DNA of 64,000 nt from Catenulisporales bacterium (GTDB lineage: Bacteria; Actinomycetota; Actinomycetes; Streptomycetales; Catenulisporaceae), in contig JAEKKI010000175.1 of the NCBI GenBank assembly GCA_019510485.1, positions 1 through 64,000 of the forward strand, in the 5' to 3' direction. This document shows positions 49,622 to 57,255 of the stretch, piece after piece. Position numbers and translations under genes: made by a program. The first letter of the stretch is position 1, and the number at the start of each line of letters is the position of its first letter. The notes beneath the pieces are model-generated. The model ran no database searches, was not told the origin of the DNA, and worked only from the letters and a program-made list of their open reading frames with translations.

Positions 49622-49957
49622 TCACCCAGTCCGCAGTAGCGCACCGATGCCTTGACGCGGCACGTCCGCCGGCCCGGCGGGCAAGATCCGCACATCGCCG
49701 CCGGTCAGGACGGTCGCGCGGACCAGCACGTCCGAGAGCGGTCCGCTGCGCACGTCCTTCTGATCACGCGCCTCGGACCGGTGTTCGGCGACGTCGGTCG
49801 CGTCCGGGCCGAACCATGCGACCCGGCTGGCCTCCCCGGCAGCCGGCAACAGGGTGTCCACCTCTCCGACTTGATCAGCGAGATCGGCCCCGTCCACGTC
49901 GATGCGCACGGCCTCGCCATCGACGCCGACGAAGAGCGCGGCCGGACTCAGGTTCAC
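49622..49957 (-). CDS. Stand-alone release-factor-like C-terminal domain
   Basis: 111 residues. The second half, V-A-W-F-G-P-D-A-T-D-V-A-E-H-R to D-V-R-I-L-P-A-G, matches the C-terminus of the protein at 61175-62326 (A-W-F-G-P-Q-P-T-D-I-S-E-H-R, D-I-R-I-L-P-E-G) and its end Q-G-I-G-A-L-L-R. The catalytic part of the long protein is absent. GTG 49957 has GAGGAG seven bases upstream, so it looks like a deliberately expressed short gene. A remnant is the alternative. Confidence 0.68.
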   Translation of the reverse strand: MNLSPAALFVGVDGEAVRIDVDGADLADQVGEVDTLLPAAGEASRVAWFGPDATDVAEHRSEARDQKDVRSGPLSDVLVRATVLTGGDVRILPAGPADVPRQGIGALLRTG

Positions 49958-50093
49958 GAAGGGCTCCTCGAAAGGGTTTTCGCAGTAGGGTGCGACGTCG
50001 CCGATGCCGCGGCGTAACCGGCCCGGCGCGCGCTGTACACCGTGGAGAGCACCTCTCACATCAAGACCGTTCTATAACCGCCACGGCTCGCGC

Positions 50094-50099
50094 TATATT
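50094..50099 (+). promoter_or_regulatory. -10 element, leaderless start of the first winged-helix gene
   Basis: TATATT six bases before ATG 50106, with no clean ribosome binding site spacing (GGAGA touches the ATG). A vegetative-type -10 in a GC-rich background. Confidence 0.45.
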
Positions 50100-50105
50100 C
50101 GGAGA

Positions 50106-50450
50106 ATGCAGGGAGATGGGCGCCGATCCTGGTCGTTGCTCACCCACCACGGCCACGTCCTGGTGGAGATCGCCCGCAACCCGCGGGCGCGGGTCCGTGA
50201 CATCAGCGCGATCATCGGCCTGACCGAGCGCGCCGTCCACGCGATCATCGCGGACCTGGAGCGGGCGGGCTACGTCGAGCGGACCCGCATCGGCCGTCGT
50301 ACACACTACGTTCTGCACACCGACAACCCGTTCCGGCACTCGGCACAGGACGGCTTGCGAGTGGGTCCGTTCCTGGAGCTGTTGACCAGCACGCCGCGGC
50401 TGGATCAGGACAGCCGCGATCGCGATGGCGCCGAAAAGTCGACCGTTTGA
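50106..50450 (+). CDS. Winged-helix transcriptional regulator, first of a tandem pair
   Basis: 114 residues: L-L-T-H-H-G-H-V-L-V-E-I-A-R-N-P-R-A-R-V-R-D-I-S-A-I-I-G-L-T-E-R-A-V, then D-L-E-R-A-G-Y-V and R-I-G-R-R-T-H-Y with the wing. A compact MarR/ArsR-like wHTH. Basic, no ligand domain. About 60% identical by eye to 50733-51080, 280 bp downstream. Confidence 0.87.
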   Translation: MQGDGRRSWSLLTHHGHVLVEIARNPRARVRDISAIIGLTERAVHAIIADLERAGYVERTRIGRRTHYVLHTDNPFRHSAQDGLRVGPFLELLTSTPRLDQDSRDRDGAEKSTV

Positions 50451-50468
50451 AAGCCCCGAGGCGGGTCA
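50445..50468 (+). promoter_or_regulatory. SigB/SigF-type promoter without an obvious gene
   Basis: GTTT (50445-50448), 14-nt spacer, GGGTCA (50463-50468). The next gene begins 265 bp later, but a hairpin ends at 50607; a small RNA of about 130 nt would fit. Confidence 0.45.
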
Positions 50469-50474
50469 GGACCC

Positions 50475-50607
50475 AGCGCGGCCCGCGTTTCGATCCCCTT
50501 TAGCGTGGGCCCGCCGCCTCCGCTGGGCATGGGCGGACGCGGCAGACCGGGGAGGGACCCCGCGGCGTCACAGGGGTTTTGGGGTGCGGCGCCGCGCCGG
50601 TCCCTCC
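50475..50607 (+). ncRNA. Candidate stress-induced small RNA
   Basis: The stretch between the stress-type promoter 50445-50468 and the hairpin 50551-50607 has no convincing coding frame. Exact ends are guesses. No similarity to a known RNA was noticed. Confidence 0.25.
50551..50607 (+). terminator. Long imperfect hairpin between the wHTH genes
   Basis: GGAGGGACC and GGTCCCTCC plus inner CGCGGCG/CGCCGCG pair over about 16 bp. The loop holds CAGGGGTTTTGGGG. Confidence 0.55.
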
Positions 50608-50688
50608 TCGCCGGGATCGATCGCCATCGGTCGTCGCCATCGGCCGTCGCCATCGGCCGCGGCGGCAAAGACCTGTCACCGAATACAT

Positions 50689-50707
50689 GAATCATCTGTC
50701 ATGATTC
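50689..50707 (+). promoter_or_regulatory. Operator palindrome and promoter of the second winged-helix gene
   Basis: GAATCAT-CTGTC-ATGATTC, a perfect 7-bp inverted repeat. It overlaps the likely -35; the -10 TATCAT is at 50721-50726 and ATG 50733 follows six bases later, so the start looks leaderless and autoregulated. Confidence 0.6.
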
Positions 50708-50732
50708 GGGCTCGCAGCGCTATCATCACAAG

Positions 50733-51080
50733 ATGACTGAGGGGAATAGGCGCGACTCCTGGACCCTCCTCACGTCGCACGGACACGTCCTGGTGGAGAT
50801 CGTCCGCAACCCGGAGGCGCGGATCAGGGAGCTGAGCGCCGCCGCCGGCATCACGGAGCGCGCGACGGCCGCGATCATCGCGGACTTGGAGGCGGCGGGC
50901 TACGTGACGCGCACGCGGGTCGGCCGTCGCAACCATTACAACGTCCACCTCGACCTGCCGTTCCGGCATTCCGCACAGCGGGATCTGACCGTGGGACCGT
51001 TCCTGGAGATGTTGGTCCGGAATCCCCTGACCTCGCTGGACGGGCAAGAAGGGGACCAGGAGTCCAGAACCAACGTGTAA
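50733..51080 (+). CDS. Winged-helix transcriptional regulator, second of a tandem pair
   Basis: 115 residues: L-L-T-S-H-G-H-V-L-V-E-I-V-R-N-P-E-A-R-I-R-E-L-S-A-A-A-G-I-T-E-R, D-L-E-A-A-G-Y-V-T-R and R-V-G-R-R-N-H-Y, then F-R-H-S-A-Q. Paralog of 50106-50450. The palindrome 50689-50707 in its promoter is the likely operator for itself or its twin. Confidence 0.87.
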   Translation: MTEGNRRDSWTLLTSHGHVLVEIVRNPEARIRELSAAAGITERATAAIIADLEAAGYVTRTRVGRRNHYNVHLDLPFRHSAQRDLTVGPFLEMLVRNPLTSLDGQEGDQESRTNV

Positions 51081-51108
51081 ACCCCCGAATCGGGGATATC
51101 GGGGCCCG

Positions 51109-52086
51109 GTGACGCTTACCGCTGGGAGCCAGACCGTCCTCGGGGGCCGCTATCGACTGGGAGGACGCCTCGCCGTCGGCGGGGCGTCCGAGATCTACGA
51201 AGCCGTCGACGTCCGGCTGGCGCGGCCGGTCGCCGTCAAGGTGCTGGTGCCGTCCGCGCCCGGGGCCGAGCAGGCCGGCCGGTTCGCCGAGGAGGCGCGG
51301 CTGCTGGCCGCGGTCGGCCACCGGCACCTGATCCCGTTGCTGGACGCCGGTGTCGACGAGGGCTGCCGGTACCTCGTCATGCGCCTGGTGCGCGGCACCG
51401 ATCTGGCCGGCGTCCTCAGACGCGGGCCGCTGCCACCGACGGAGGTGGCCCGGATCGGCACGGCGATGGCCGCCGCGCTGGCCCACATCCATGCGCGCGG
51501 CATCGTCCACCGCGATCTGAAGCCCGCCAACATCCTGATCGAACCACGCGGCGGGATCTTCTTGGCCGACTTCGGGATAGCCCACTCCTGGGACGGCCCG
51601 AACCACACCGCCACCGGCTGCATCGTCGGGACCGCCGGGTACCTCGCGCCGGAGCAGGCCCGGGGGCTGGGCGCGAGCCCGGCCTCGGATGTCTTCTCGC
51701 TGGGATTGGTCCTGTTGGAAGCGCTCACCGGACGCCAGGAATACACGGGCCCGGCGATGGAGCGGCTCGCCGGCGTGGTCAACCGGCCGCCGCGCATCCC
51801 GGAGGGCCTGAGCCCGCAGTGGCGCGCCCTGCTGGCCGCGATGCTGCTGCGCGAACCGGATCGCCGGCCGCCGGCCCGGAACGTGGTGGGGCTGATCTGC
51901 CAGGACGGCGACCCGCTGGGGCCGCCGGTGCGACAGCCGGTTCCAGCGGTCGCACCGATGCGCGGGACGGTACCGGACCCGAGCGTTGCGGAAGCGTGCG
52001 ATCGGGACGTTTACCACCGGCGAGGGCGGACACCCGGAGGGCGCCGCCGCCGTCCCGCACGGGCCGGTGCGCACGGAGCGATCTGA
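51109..52086 (+). CDS. Soluble Ser/Thr protein kinase
   Basis: 325 residues, Hanks-type: V-A-V-K-V-L with the ATP lysine, H-R-D-L-K-P-A-N-I-L as catalytic loop, D-F-G-I-A and a G-T-A-G-Y-L-A-P-E-Q activation segment. The glycine loop is G-R-L-A-V-G-G-A-S-E-I. No membrane helix or sensor domain; the Pro/Arg-rich C-terminus looks disordered. GTG 51109 lies 28 bp after the wHTH stop. It may phosphorylate regulators nearby; this is conjecture. Confidence 0.9.
   Translation: MTLTAGSQTVLGGRYRLGGRLAVGGASEIYEAVDVRLARPVAVKVLVPSAPGAEQAGRFAEEARLLAAVGHRHLIPLLDAGVDEGCRYLVMRLVRGTDLAGVLRRGPLPPTEVARIGTAMAAALAHIHARGIVHRDLKPANILIEPRGGIFLADFGIAHSWDGPNHTATGCIVGTAGYLAPEQARGLGASPASDVFSLGLVLLEALTGRQEYTGPAMERLAGVVNRPPRIPEGLSPQWRALLAAMLLREPDRRPPARNVVGLICQDGDPLGPPVRQPVPAVAPMRGTVPDPSVAEACDRDVYHRRGRTPGGRRRRPARAGAHGAI
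52009..52033 (+). promoter_or_regulatory. Possible SigB/SigF-type promoter of the second hemerythrin gene
   Basis: GTTT (52009-52012), 15-nt spacer, GGACAC (52028-52033), inside the end of the kinase gene and 68 bp before GTG 52102. Confidence 0.4.
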
Positions 52087-52101
52087 AGGGAGCGGCTTCC
52101 C

Positions 52102-52677
52102 GTGAACGAGCACGCTCATGGCGACGTGATCACCGTCCTCACCCATGATCATCGGGAAGTGCAGGGGTTCTTCGCCGAGCTGCAGAAGACCCACGACGGC
52201 AGCGATTCGAAGCTGCGCAAGGACCTGGTCGACGAGGTGACCATCGAGCTCGTCCGGCACTCCGTCGCCGAGGAGCTGTTCCTCTACCCGGCGGTGCGCC
52301 AGCACGTGCCCGGCGGCGCCGAGCTCGCCGACCGGGAGATCCGCGAGCACGCGCAGATGGAACGGACGCTGAAGGCTCTGGAGGGGCTGCAACCCACCGA
52401 CGCGCCCTTCGAGACCACCGTGAGCCGGCTGATCGAGGAGGTCAACGCGCACATCACCGAGGAGGAGCAGACGCTCTTCCCGCGGTTGCAGCAGTCGTGC
52501 GGCGCCGACGAGCTCGCGGACCTGGGCAAGAAGGTGACGGCGGTGAAGAAGATCGCGCCGACGCGCCCGCACCCCGACGCTCCCGACACTCCCCCCGGCA
52601 ACATGGTGCTCGATCCCGGCATCGGGCTGATCGACCGGGTTCGGGACGCGCTGAGCGGGCGCGGAGACGAGAAATGA
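52102..52677 (+). CDS. Hemerythrin HHE-domain protein
   Basis: 191 residues: L-T-H-D-H-R-E-V-Q-G-F-F, L-V-R-H-S-V-A-E-E-L-F-L-Y-P, E-H-A-Q-M-E-R-T and H-I-T-E-E-E-Q-T-L-F-P. Same di-iron ligand set as 26289-26783, with a longer C-terminal tail. GTG 52102 after GAAGGGAG. Followed by a tetraloop terminator. Confidence 0.9.
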   Translation: MNEHAHGDVITVLTHDHREVQGFFAELQKTHDGSDSKLRKDLVDEVTIELVRHSVAEELFLYPAVRQHVPGGAELADREIREHAQMERTLKALEGLQPTDAPFETTVSRLIEEVNAHITEEEQTLFPRLQQSCGADELADLGKKVTAVKKIAPTRPHPDAPDTPPGNMVLDPGIGLIDRVRDALSGRGDEK

Positions 52678-52758
52678 CGAGCTGAAGCCCGGACACCTAG
52701 ACTCCGGGCGCCGCGGATCCGTCCGTTCCCCCATCCGTCCACGGCGCTCGGTCCACGT

Positions 52759-52788
52759 CCCGGCCGCTCGCTTCGGCGAGCGGCCGGG
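52759..52788. terminator. UUCG-tetraloop terminator
   Basis: Perfect 13-bp stem (52759-52771 with 52776-52788) closed by TTCG, between the convergent hemerythrin and transketolase genes; CGTTTCGTT follows. Confidence 0.9.
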
Positions 52789-52822
52789 GCCGTTTCGTTC
52801 GGCTCGGTTCCCCAGGATCCGC

Positions 52823-54730
52823 TCAACGCCCCGAAGCCAGCTGACGAGCCAAGGTCACGATGTGCGCGGCCGAGATCCCGGCCGCTTCGAGCTGTTCGCC
52901 GGCAGCCCGCGAATCAGGCATCGAACGCACCGCGAGGTGTCCGAACTCCGGCGCCACACCGCACTCGGCGAGCGCGCTCAGCACGGCTTCGCCCAGGCCG
53001 CCCTCGGGATGGTGGTCCTCGACGACGACGATCCGGCCGGTGTCGGCAGCAGCCCGCGCGACCGCTTCGGCGTCCAACGGCTTGACCGAGTAGAGGTCGA
53101 GAATCCGCGCGCCGATGCCCTCGGCAGCCAGGATCTCGCGGGCCTTCAGGCATTCGTGGACCGTGACGCCGGCGGCGAGCAGCGCCACCTGGTCGCCGTC
53201 GTTCGCGTGCAGCGTTCGGGAACCGCCGATCGGGAACCGCTCGCCGGGGTCGTAGAGCACCGGGTAGGCCCCGCGGGTCGCCCGCAGATAGCTGATACCC
53301 GGCAGCCCGGCCATGGTGACCGTCAGGGCGGCGGCGCTGGTGGCGTCGCTGGGATACAGCACGGTCGAGCCGTGGACCGCGCGCATCATCGCCAGGTCCT
53401 CCAAGCCCATCTGGGACGGGCCGTCCTCGCCGATCTCCACGCCGCAGTGGGTCCCGCACAACGCGAGATCCGCGCCGGTGATCGCGGCCATCCGCACGAA
53501 GTCGTACGCGCGGGAGAAGAAGGCGGCGAACGTCGCGGCGAACGGCTTGAATCCGGAGACCGACAGTCCGACCGCGGTCGCGACCATCTGCTGCTCGGCG
53601 ATGAACGACTCGAAGAACCGCTCCGGGCAGGCCTTGGCGAAGGCGTCGGTGTAGGTGGAGTTGCCGACCTCGGCATCCACGACCACCACCTCGGGCCGGA
53701 CCTGGAGCGCCAGCAGAGCCTCACCGAACGCCTTGCGGACCGCGACCTCGTCGCCGCGGGCGAACTCGGGGACCCGCACGTCCGCGCGGCCGATCGGGAG
53801 CGTGGACTTCCCGTCCTGGCGCGGGCCGGCCGGTTCGAGCCCTGAGACGCGGACGTCCGCGGGTGCGCCGAGCTCGGTGACGGCGCGCTCGGCGAGGTCG
53901 TCCGGGAGCGCCTTGCCGTGCCATCCCGGGAGGTCCTCGATCTCGGCGACGCCCCGGCCCTTGCGGGTGCGGGCCAGGACGACCGTCGGGCGTCCGCCGC
54001 GGCGCGCGGTGTCCAGGGCGGTGTCGAGTTCGGCGAGATCGTGGCCGTCGACCGGGATCGCGGTGCAGCCGAAGGCCTCGACGCGCTTGACGTAGGCGTG
54101 CAGGTCCCACTGCAGCGCGGTGGGGCCGCGCTGGCCGAGGCGGTTCACGTCGACGATGACCGTCAGCTCGCCGAGGTCGTAGCGGCCGGCGGTGTCCAGG
54201 GCCTCCCAGACCGAGCCCTCGGCCATCTCGCTGTCCCCGCACAGGATCCAGACCTGCGGGCGGGCGTGGTTCCGGTGCCGGAGGCGGCCGGCGAGGGCGA
54301 TGCCGACGCCGATGCCGATCCCCTGGCCGAGCGCGCCGGTCGCGGCGTCGACCCAGGGCAGGACGGGGGTCGGGTGGCCCTGGAGCCGGCTGCCGGGGCG
54401 GCGGTAGGTGTGGACGAGTTCGTCGTCGGAGATCACGCCGGCTGCTTTGAACATCGCGTAGAGGAGGGGCGAGGCGTGGCCCTTGGAAAAGATGAGGTGG
54501 TCGTTGCCGGGGGCGTCCGGGTCGCGCCAGTCGTAGCGGAGGTGGCGGGTCATCAGGACGGCCATGATGTCGGCGGCCGACATACCAGAGGTCGGATGGC
54601 CCGAACCGGCGGTCGTGGAGCAGCGGATGGCGTCGGTGCGCAGGCGTTGGGCCAGGTCGTGGACGTCGGCCAGGCCGCTGCGGGGGTCGACGAGGAGGGC
54701 TCTGGCCGGGGCGGTGTCGGTGCCGTGCAT
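52823..54730 (-). CDS. Transketolase
   Basis: 635 residues in one chain. N-terminal ThDP domain: S-G-H-P-T-S-G-M-S-A-A-D, F-S-K-G-H-A-S-P, G-D-S-E-M-A-E-G-S-V-W-E-A as the Mg/ThDP motif. Middle Pyr domain with G-E-D-G-P-S-Q-M-G. C-terminal domain D-L-Y-S-V-K-P. Produces and consumes sedoheptulose 7-phosphate, the precursor of the heptose locus. CAGGAG precedes ATG 54730. A possible stress-type promoter drives it, unlike a housekeeping copy. Confidence 0.92.
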   Translation of the reverse strand: MHGTDTAPARALLVDPRSGLADVHDLAQRLRTDAIRCSTTAGSGHPTSGMSAADIMAVLMTRHLRYDWRDPDAPGNDHLIFSKGHASPLLYAMFKAAGVISDDELVHTYRRPGSRLQGHPTPVLPWVDAATGALGQGIGIGVGIALAGRLRHRNHARPQVWILCGDSEMAEGSVWEALDTAGRYDLGELTVIVDVNRLGQRGPTALQWDLHAYVKRVEAFGCTAIPVDGHDLAELDTALDTARRGGRPTVVLARTRKGRGVAEIEDLPGWHGKALPDDLAERAVTELGAPADVRVSGLEPAGPRQDGKSTLPIGRADVRVPEFARGDEVAVRKAFGEALLALQVRPEVVVVDAEVGNSTYTDAFAKACPERFFESFIAEQQMVATAVGLSVSGFKPFAATFAAFFSRAYDFVRMAAITGADLALCGTHCGVEIGEDGPSQMGLEDLAMMRAVHGSTVLYPSDATSAAALTVTMAGLPGISYLRATRGAYPVLYDPGERFPIGGSRTLHANDGDQVALLAAGVTVHECLKAREILAAEGIGARILDLYSVKPLDAEAVARAAADTGRIVVVEDHHPEGGLGEAVLSALAECGVAPEFGHLAVRSMPDSRAAGEQLEAAGISAAHIVTLARQLASGR

Positions 54731-54773
54731 ACAGGACTCCTGTTCGCGTTCGGATGCCGGACGGTCCGCTCGG

Positions 54774-54798
54774 CTACCCCGAACTTCCGGGTCGAACC
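54774..54798 (-). promoter_or_regulatory. Possible SigB/SigF-type promoter of the transketolase gene
   Basis: Minus strand: GGTT (54798-54795), 15-nt spacer, GGGTAG (54779-54774), 44 bp before the start. The -35 differs by one base; it overlaps the divergent promoter region. Confidence 0.45.
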
Positions 54799-54799
54799 G

Positions 54800-54824
54800 G
54801 TTTGACCTCATCGCGGGCGGGATA
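54800..54824 (+). promoter_or_regulatory. SigB/SigF-type promoter of the PRC-barrel gene
   Basis: GTTT (54800-54803), 15-nt spacer, GGGATA (54819-54824), 33 bp before ATG 54857. Confidence 0.65.
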
Positions 54825-54856
54825 CCGGGAGGCCCCAGCCGTGAGGAGTGACCGAT

Positions 54857-55117
54857 ATGACGGAAAGCATGGCTATGGCCATCGGTTCGGCGGTCGCGGG
54901 CGATGAGGGTTTCGCCGGCGAGGTCGAGCGGATCGATCTGGATCCCAGTGGAAGCTTCGCGGTGCGGGTGGCTGTCCGGCCACGGCATGAGGGCGGGGCG
55001 GCGCGGCTGGTGCCGGCGCGGATGTTGGAGCCCTCTGATTCCGGCGGCCTGCGAATGTCCTGCACCCTGGAGGAGTTCGAGACGCTGCCGCCTGCGGACA
55101 CGAACGGACCGCGCTGA
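54857..55117 (+). CDS. Small PRC-barrel-like protein
   Basis: 86 residues: G-E-V-E-R-I-D-L-D-P-S-G-S-F, R-L-V-P-A-R-M-L and M-S-C-T-L-E-E-F-E-T-L. Matches the small beta-barrel PRC-like proteins of actinomycetes whose last strand carries C-T-x-x-E-F. ATG 54857 is eight bases after GAGGAG. Overlaps the PAP2 start by one base. Confidence 0.72.
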   Translation: MTESMAMAIGSAVAGDEGFAGEVERIDLDPSGSFAVRVAVRPRHEGGAARLVPARMLEPSDSGGLRMSCTLEEFETLPPADTNGPR

Positions 55118-55914
55118 TGAACGCGCCCAGCACTGTGCGAACGGTGCGGCGGTCGTTGCGGCGCCGGGTGCACGAACGTTTCGGGGCCCGGCTGGGGCTG
55201 ACCTTGTTCGTGGCGGTTCCGGCCGCGGCGCTGGTCGGGCTGATCGCGATCCTGGTGGAGAGCACGTGGGATCCGTTCCGCGCGACGGACGAGCGGACCG
55301 CCTCCTGGCTTCACGAGCATGCGCTGGGCCATCCCACCGTCATCAACGCTCTGCTGAAGGTCTCCTCGATCGGCGGTCCGACCACGTTCCGCGTCTTGAT
55401 CGCGCTGCTGGCCGTCGGGTTGTGGCTGCGCGGCGCGCACCGTCTGGCGCTGTGGGCGGCTTCGACGATGATCGCCGGGGCGGTGCTCGATCTCGGGCTG
55501 AAGGCGCTGGTCGACCGGACCCGGCCGCACTTGCCGGACCCGTTCGCTCATGCGCCGGGAGCGTCCTTTCCTTCCGGGCATGCGCTGACGTCGGCACTGG
55601 GCTGCGGCATCATCATCCTGATCTTGCTGCCGCTGCTGAACACCGCCGGCAAGGCGATCGTGTGGACCCTCGGAGCGCTGATCGTGTTCGCGGTCGGATA
55701 CAGCCGGGTGGCACTGGGGGTGCACTGGGTGACCGATGTCGCGGGTGCGTGGCTGTTGGCCGTGGCGCTGCTGGCCGCGTCGGTTTCGGCGTTCCAGACG
55801 TGGCGGGTCGAGCACGGGCTGCGTCCGGCTCGCCCGGTGACGGAGGGCGTGGAGCCCGAGGAGCCGGCGGTGGTGTTGCCGATCTTGCCCATCAAACAGG
55901 GGAAACAGATGTGA
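55117..55914 (+). CDS. PAP2-family membrane phosphatase
   Basis: 265 residues, six helices. Motifs: K-A-L-V-D-R-T-R-P (KxxxxxxRP), P-S-G-H-A-L-T and S-R-V-A-L-G-V-H-W-V-T-D (SRxxxxxHxxxD), all complete. Hydrolyses lipid phosphates such as phosphatidate or undecaprenyl pyrophosphate at the outer face. ATG 55117 overlaps the previous stop; the next PAP2 gene starts at its stop. Confidence 0.92.
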   Translation: MNAPSTVRTVRRSLRRRVHERFGARLGLTLFVAVPAAALVGLIAILVESTWDPFRATDERTASWLHEHALGHPTVINALLKVSSIGGPTTFRVLIALLAVGLWLRGAHRLALWAASTMIAGAVLDLGLKALVDRTRPHLPDPFAHAPGASFPSGHALTSALGCGIIILILLPLLNTAGKAIVWTLGALIVFAVGYSRVALGVHWVTDVAGAWLLAVALLAASVSAFQTWRVEHGLRPARPVTEGVEPEEPAVVLPILPIKQGKQM

Positions 55915-56684
55915 TGGCGTCAGCGAGCACCGCTCGGCGGCCGCGGACGCGCCGGTTCGGGATCGAAGTCGTGCTCAGTGTGGCCGCGGTGTTCGCTGTG
56001 CTGGTGGTGATGGGGTGGCTGGTCACCGGACCGTTGGCGCATACCTGGCCGATCAGCGCCGAGGATGCGGTGAACCGAGGGCTGGCCGCGCATCGGAACC
56101 AGAGGCTGAACAACGTGTCGGGGTTCTTCTCAACGCTGGCTGATACGCCCTCCGCGATCGCGTTGAGCGGCGTGGCGTTCCTCGTCATCAGGCTGCTGAC
56201 GCACCGGTGGCGGCCGGCCGTGTTCGTCGCTGCCGCGCTGATCTGCGAGGTGGGTGTCTTCCTGCTGACCACGCTCGTCATCGACCGCGGCCGGCCGGCG
56301 GTGGTGCGTCTGGACGCCGCTCCCCCGACGTCCAGCTTCCCGTCCGGGCACGTCGCTGCCGCTGTCGCGTTGTATGGGGCGATAGCGCTGGTGGCTCGGC
56401 GATCCGGCGCGCCGTGGGCGGTATGGCTGGTGCTGCTCATACCGTGCGCGGTCGGCTTCGCCCGGCTCTACCGGGGCATGCACCACCCCAGCGACGTCGT
56501 CGCCGGAGCGGTGCTCGGTGCGCTGTGTCTTGTGCTCGCACACCACTTCGTCTTGCGGAAACCGGAGACGGTGCCCACCGGGCGCCGGCTCAATCCGGCT
56601 CCGTCTCGGCGAAGCCGGACATCGAGGCGCCCCGAATCCCGGCCGCCCGCGCGGCCTCGGCGAGCCGCTCCCGGTCGGCGATAG
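55914..56684 (+). CDS. Second PAP2-family membrane phosphatase
   Basis: 256 residues. I-D-R-G-R-P, P-S-G-H-V-A-A-A-V and R-L-Y-R-G-M-H-H-P-S-D are the three PAP2 motifs. The first motif is T-L-V-I-D-R-G-R-P. The C-terminal ~35 residues are Arg/Pro/Ser-rich and overlap the opposing gene 56590-56925 by 95 bp. ATG 55914 (GTG 55911 possible). In the first PAP2 gene's operon. Confidence 0.87.
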   Translation: MASASTARRPRTRRFGIEVVLSVAAVFAVLVVMGWLVTGPLAHTWPISAEDAVNRGLAAHRNQRLNNVSGFFSTLADTPSAIALSGVAFLVIRLLTHRWRPAVFVAAALICEVGVFLLTTLVIDRGRPAVVRLDAAPPTSSFPSGHVAAAVALYGAIALVARRSGAPWAVWLVLLIPCAVGFARLYRGMHHPSDVVAGAVLGALCLVLAHHFVLRKPETVPTGRRLNPAPSRRSRTSRRPESRPPARPRRAAPGRR

Positions 56685-56925
56685 CGCCGAGCGCCCGGAT
56701 CTTCGCCGCCGAGGCCCACGCCTCCCGCTCCCGGCAGACGAACTCGGTCACCCCACCGCTGCTGGGCGGGACCAGGCCGACCGTCTGGCCCGCGGCCTCC
56801 AGGAGCCCCGTCATCCAGGCGGCTCCCACGACCTCCTCGGCCTCCCGTACGACTTCGTTGTCAGCCACTTCGGCGAGCAGCCGCCGGTACGCCGCCCGCT
56901 TGCTGCCGAACTTGGGGAATCTCAT
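56590..56925 (-). CDS. Hypothetical helical protein overlapping the PAP2 gene end
   Basis: 111 residues: R-F-P-K-F-G-S-K-R-A-A-Y-R-R-L-L-A-E-V-A, E-V-V-G-A-A-W-M-T-G-L-L-E-A-A-G and R-E-R-E-A-W-A-S-A-A-K-I-R-A-L-G. GGGAGCG before ATG 56925. Composition is unlike a shadow frame, but no family was recognised. Confidence 0.6.
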   Translation of the reverse strand: MRFPKFGSKRAAYRRLLAEVADNEVVREAEEVVGAAWMTGLLEAAGQTVGLVPPSSGGVTEFVCREREAWASAAKIRALGAIADRERLAEAARAAGIRGASMSGFAETEPD

Positions 56926-57018
56926 CGTCGCTCCCTGACAGTCTCGGGTGTACGGGCCGGTACCCCGGGATCGGCGGGGCTAACGCCGCGTGATGGCGGG
57001 GGGCTACCGAATTCGAAC

Positions 57019-57043
57019 GTTTGCCCCGCGCCGGGGCGGGCAG
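57019..57043 (+). promoter_or_regulatory. SigB/SigF-type promoter of the 57094 operon
   Basis: GTTT (57019-57022), 15-nt spacer, GGGCAG (57038-57043), 50 bp before ATG 57094. The spacer and -10 resemble those of 28097-28121. Confidence 0.55.
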
Positions 57044-57093
57044 CAGGGCGCCTCCGATGGGCACGATAAGAAGCAGCCACAAGGAGCGATGAA

Positions 57094-57249
57094 ATGACCC
57101 ACCTCGTGGAGGGGATCCGGCACCACGGTGACGCGCCGCCGGATCGGCGGACGCGGGTCGCGGGGGCGGTGGCGTCCGCGGCCGGGGCGGCGGCCGCCCT
57201 CGTCGTCAGCAGGCTGGTCCGGCGTCGGCTTCAGGCGCACGGGAAGTGA
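57094..57249 (+). CDS. Very small protein with one membrane helix
   Basis: 51 residues: a charged start (T-H-L-V-E-G-I-R-H-H), the helix V-A-G-A-V-A-S-A-A-G-A-A-A-A-L-V-V and a basic tail. AAGGAG is seven bases before ATG 57094. First gene of a row with 57256 and 57663. Function unknown. Confidence 0.65.
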   Translation: MTHLVEGIRHHGDAPPDRRTRVAGAVASAAGAAAALVVSRLVRRRLQAHGK

Positions 57250-57255
57250 CCGCAC

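Noticed and set aside
50626-50665. Short tandem repeat of TCGCCATCGG
   Set aside because: Three ~13-bp units only; no evident function, probably slippage.
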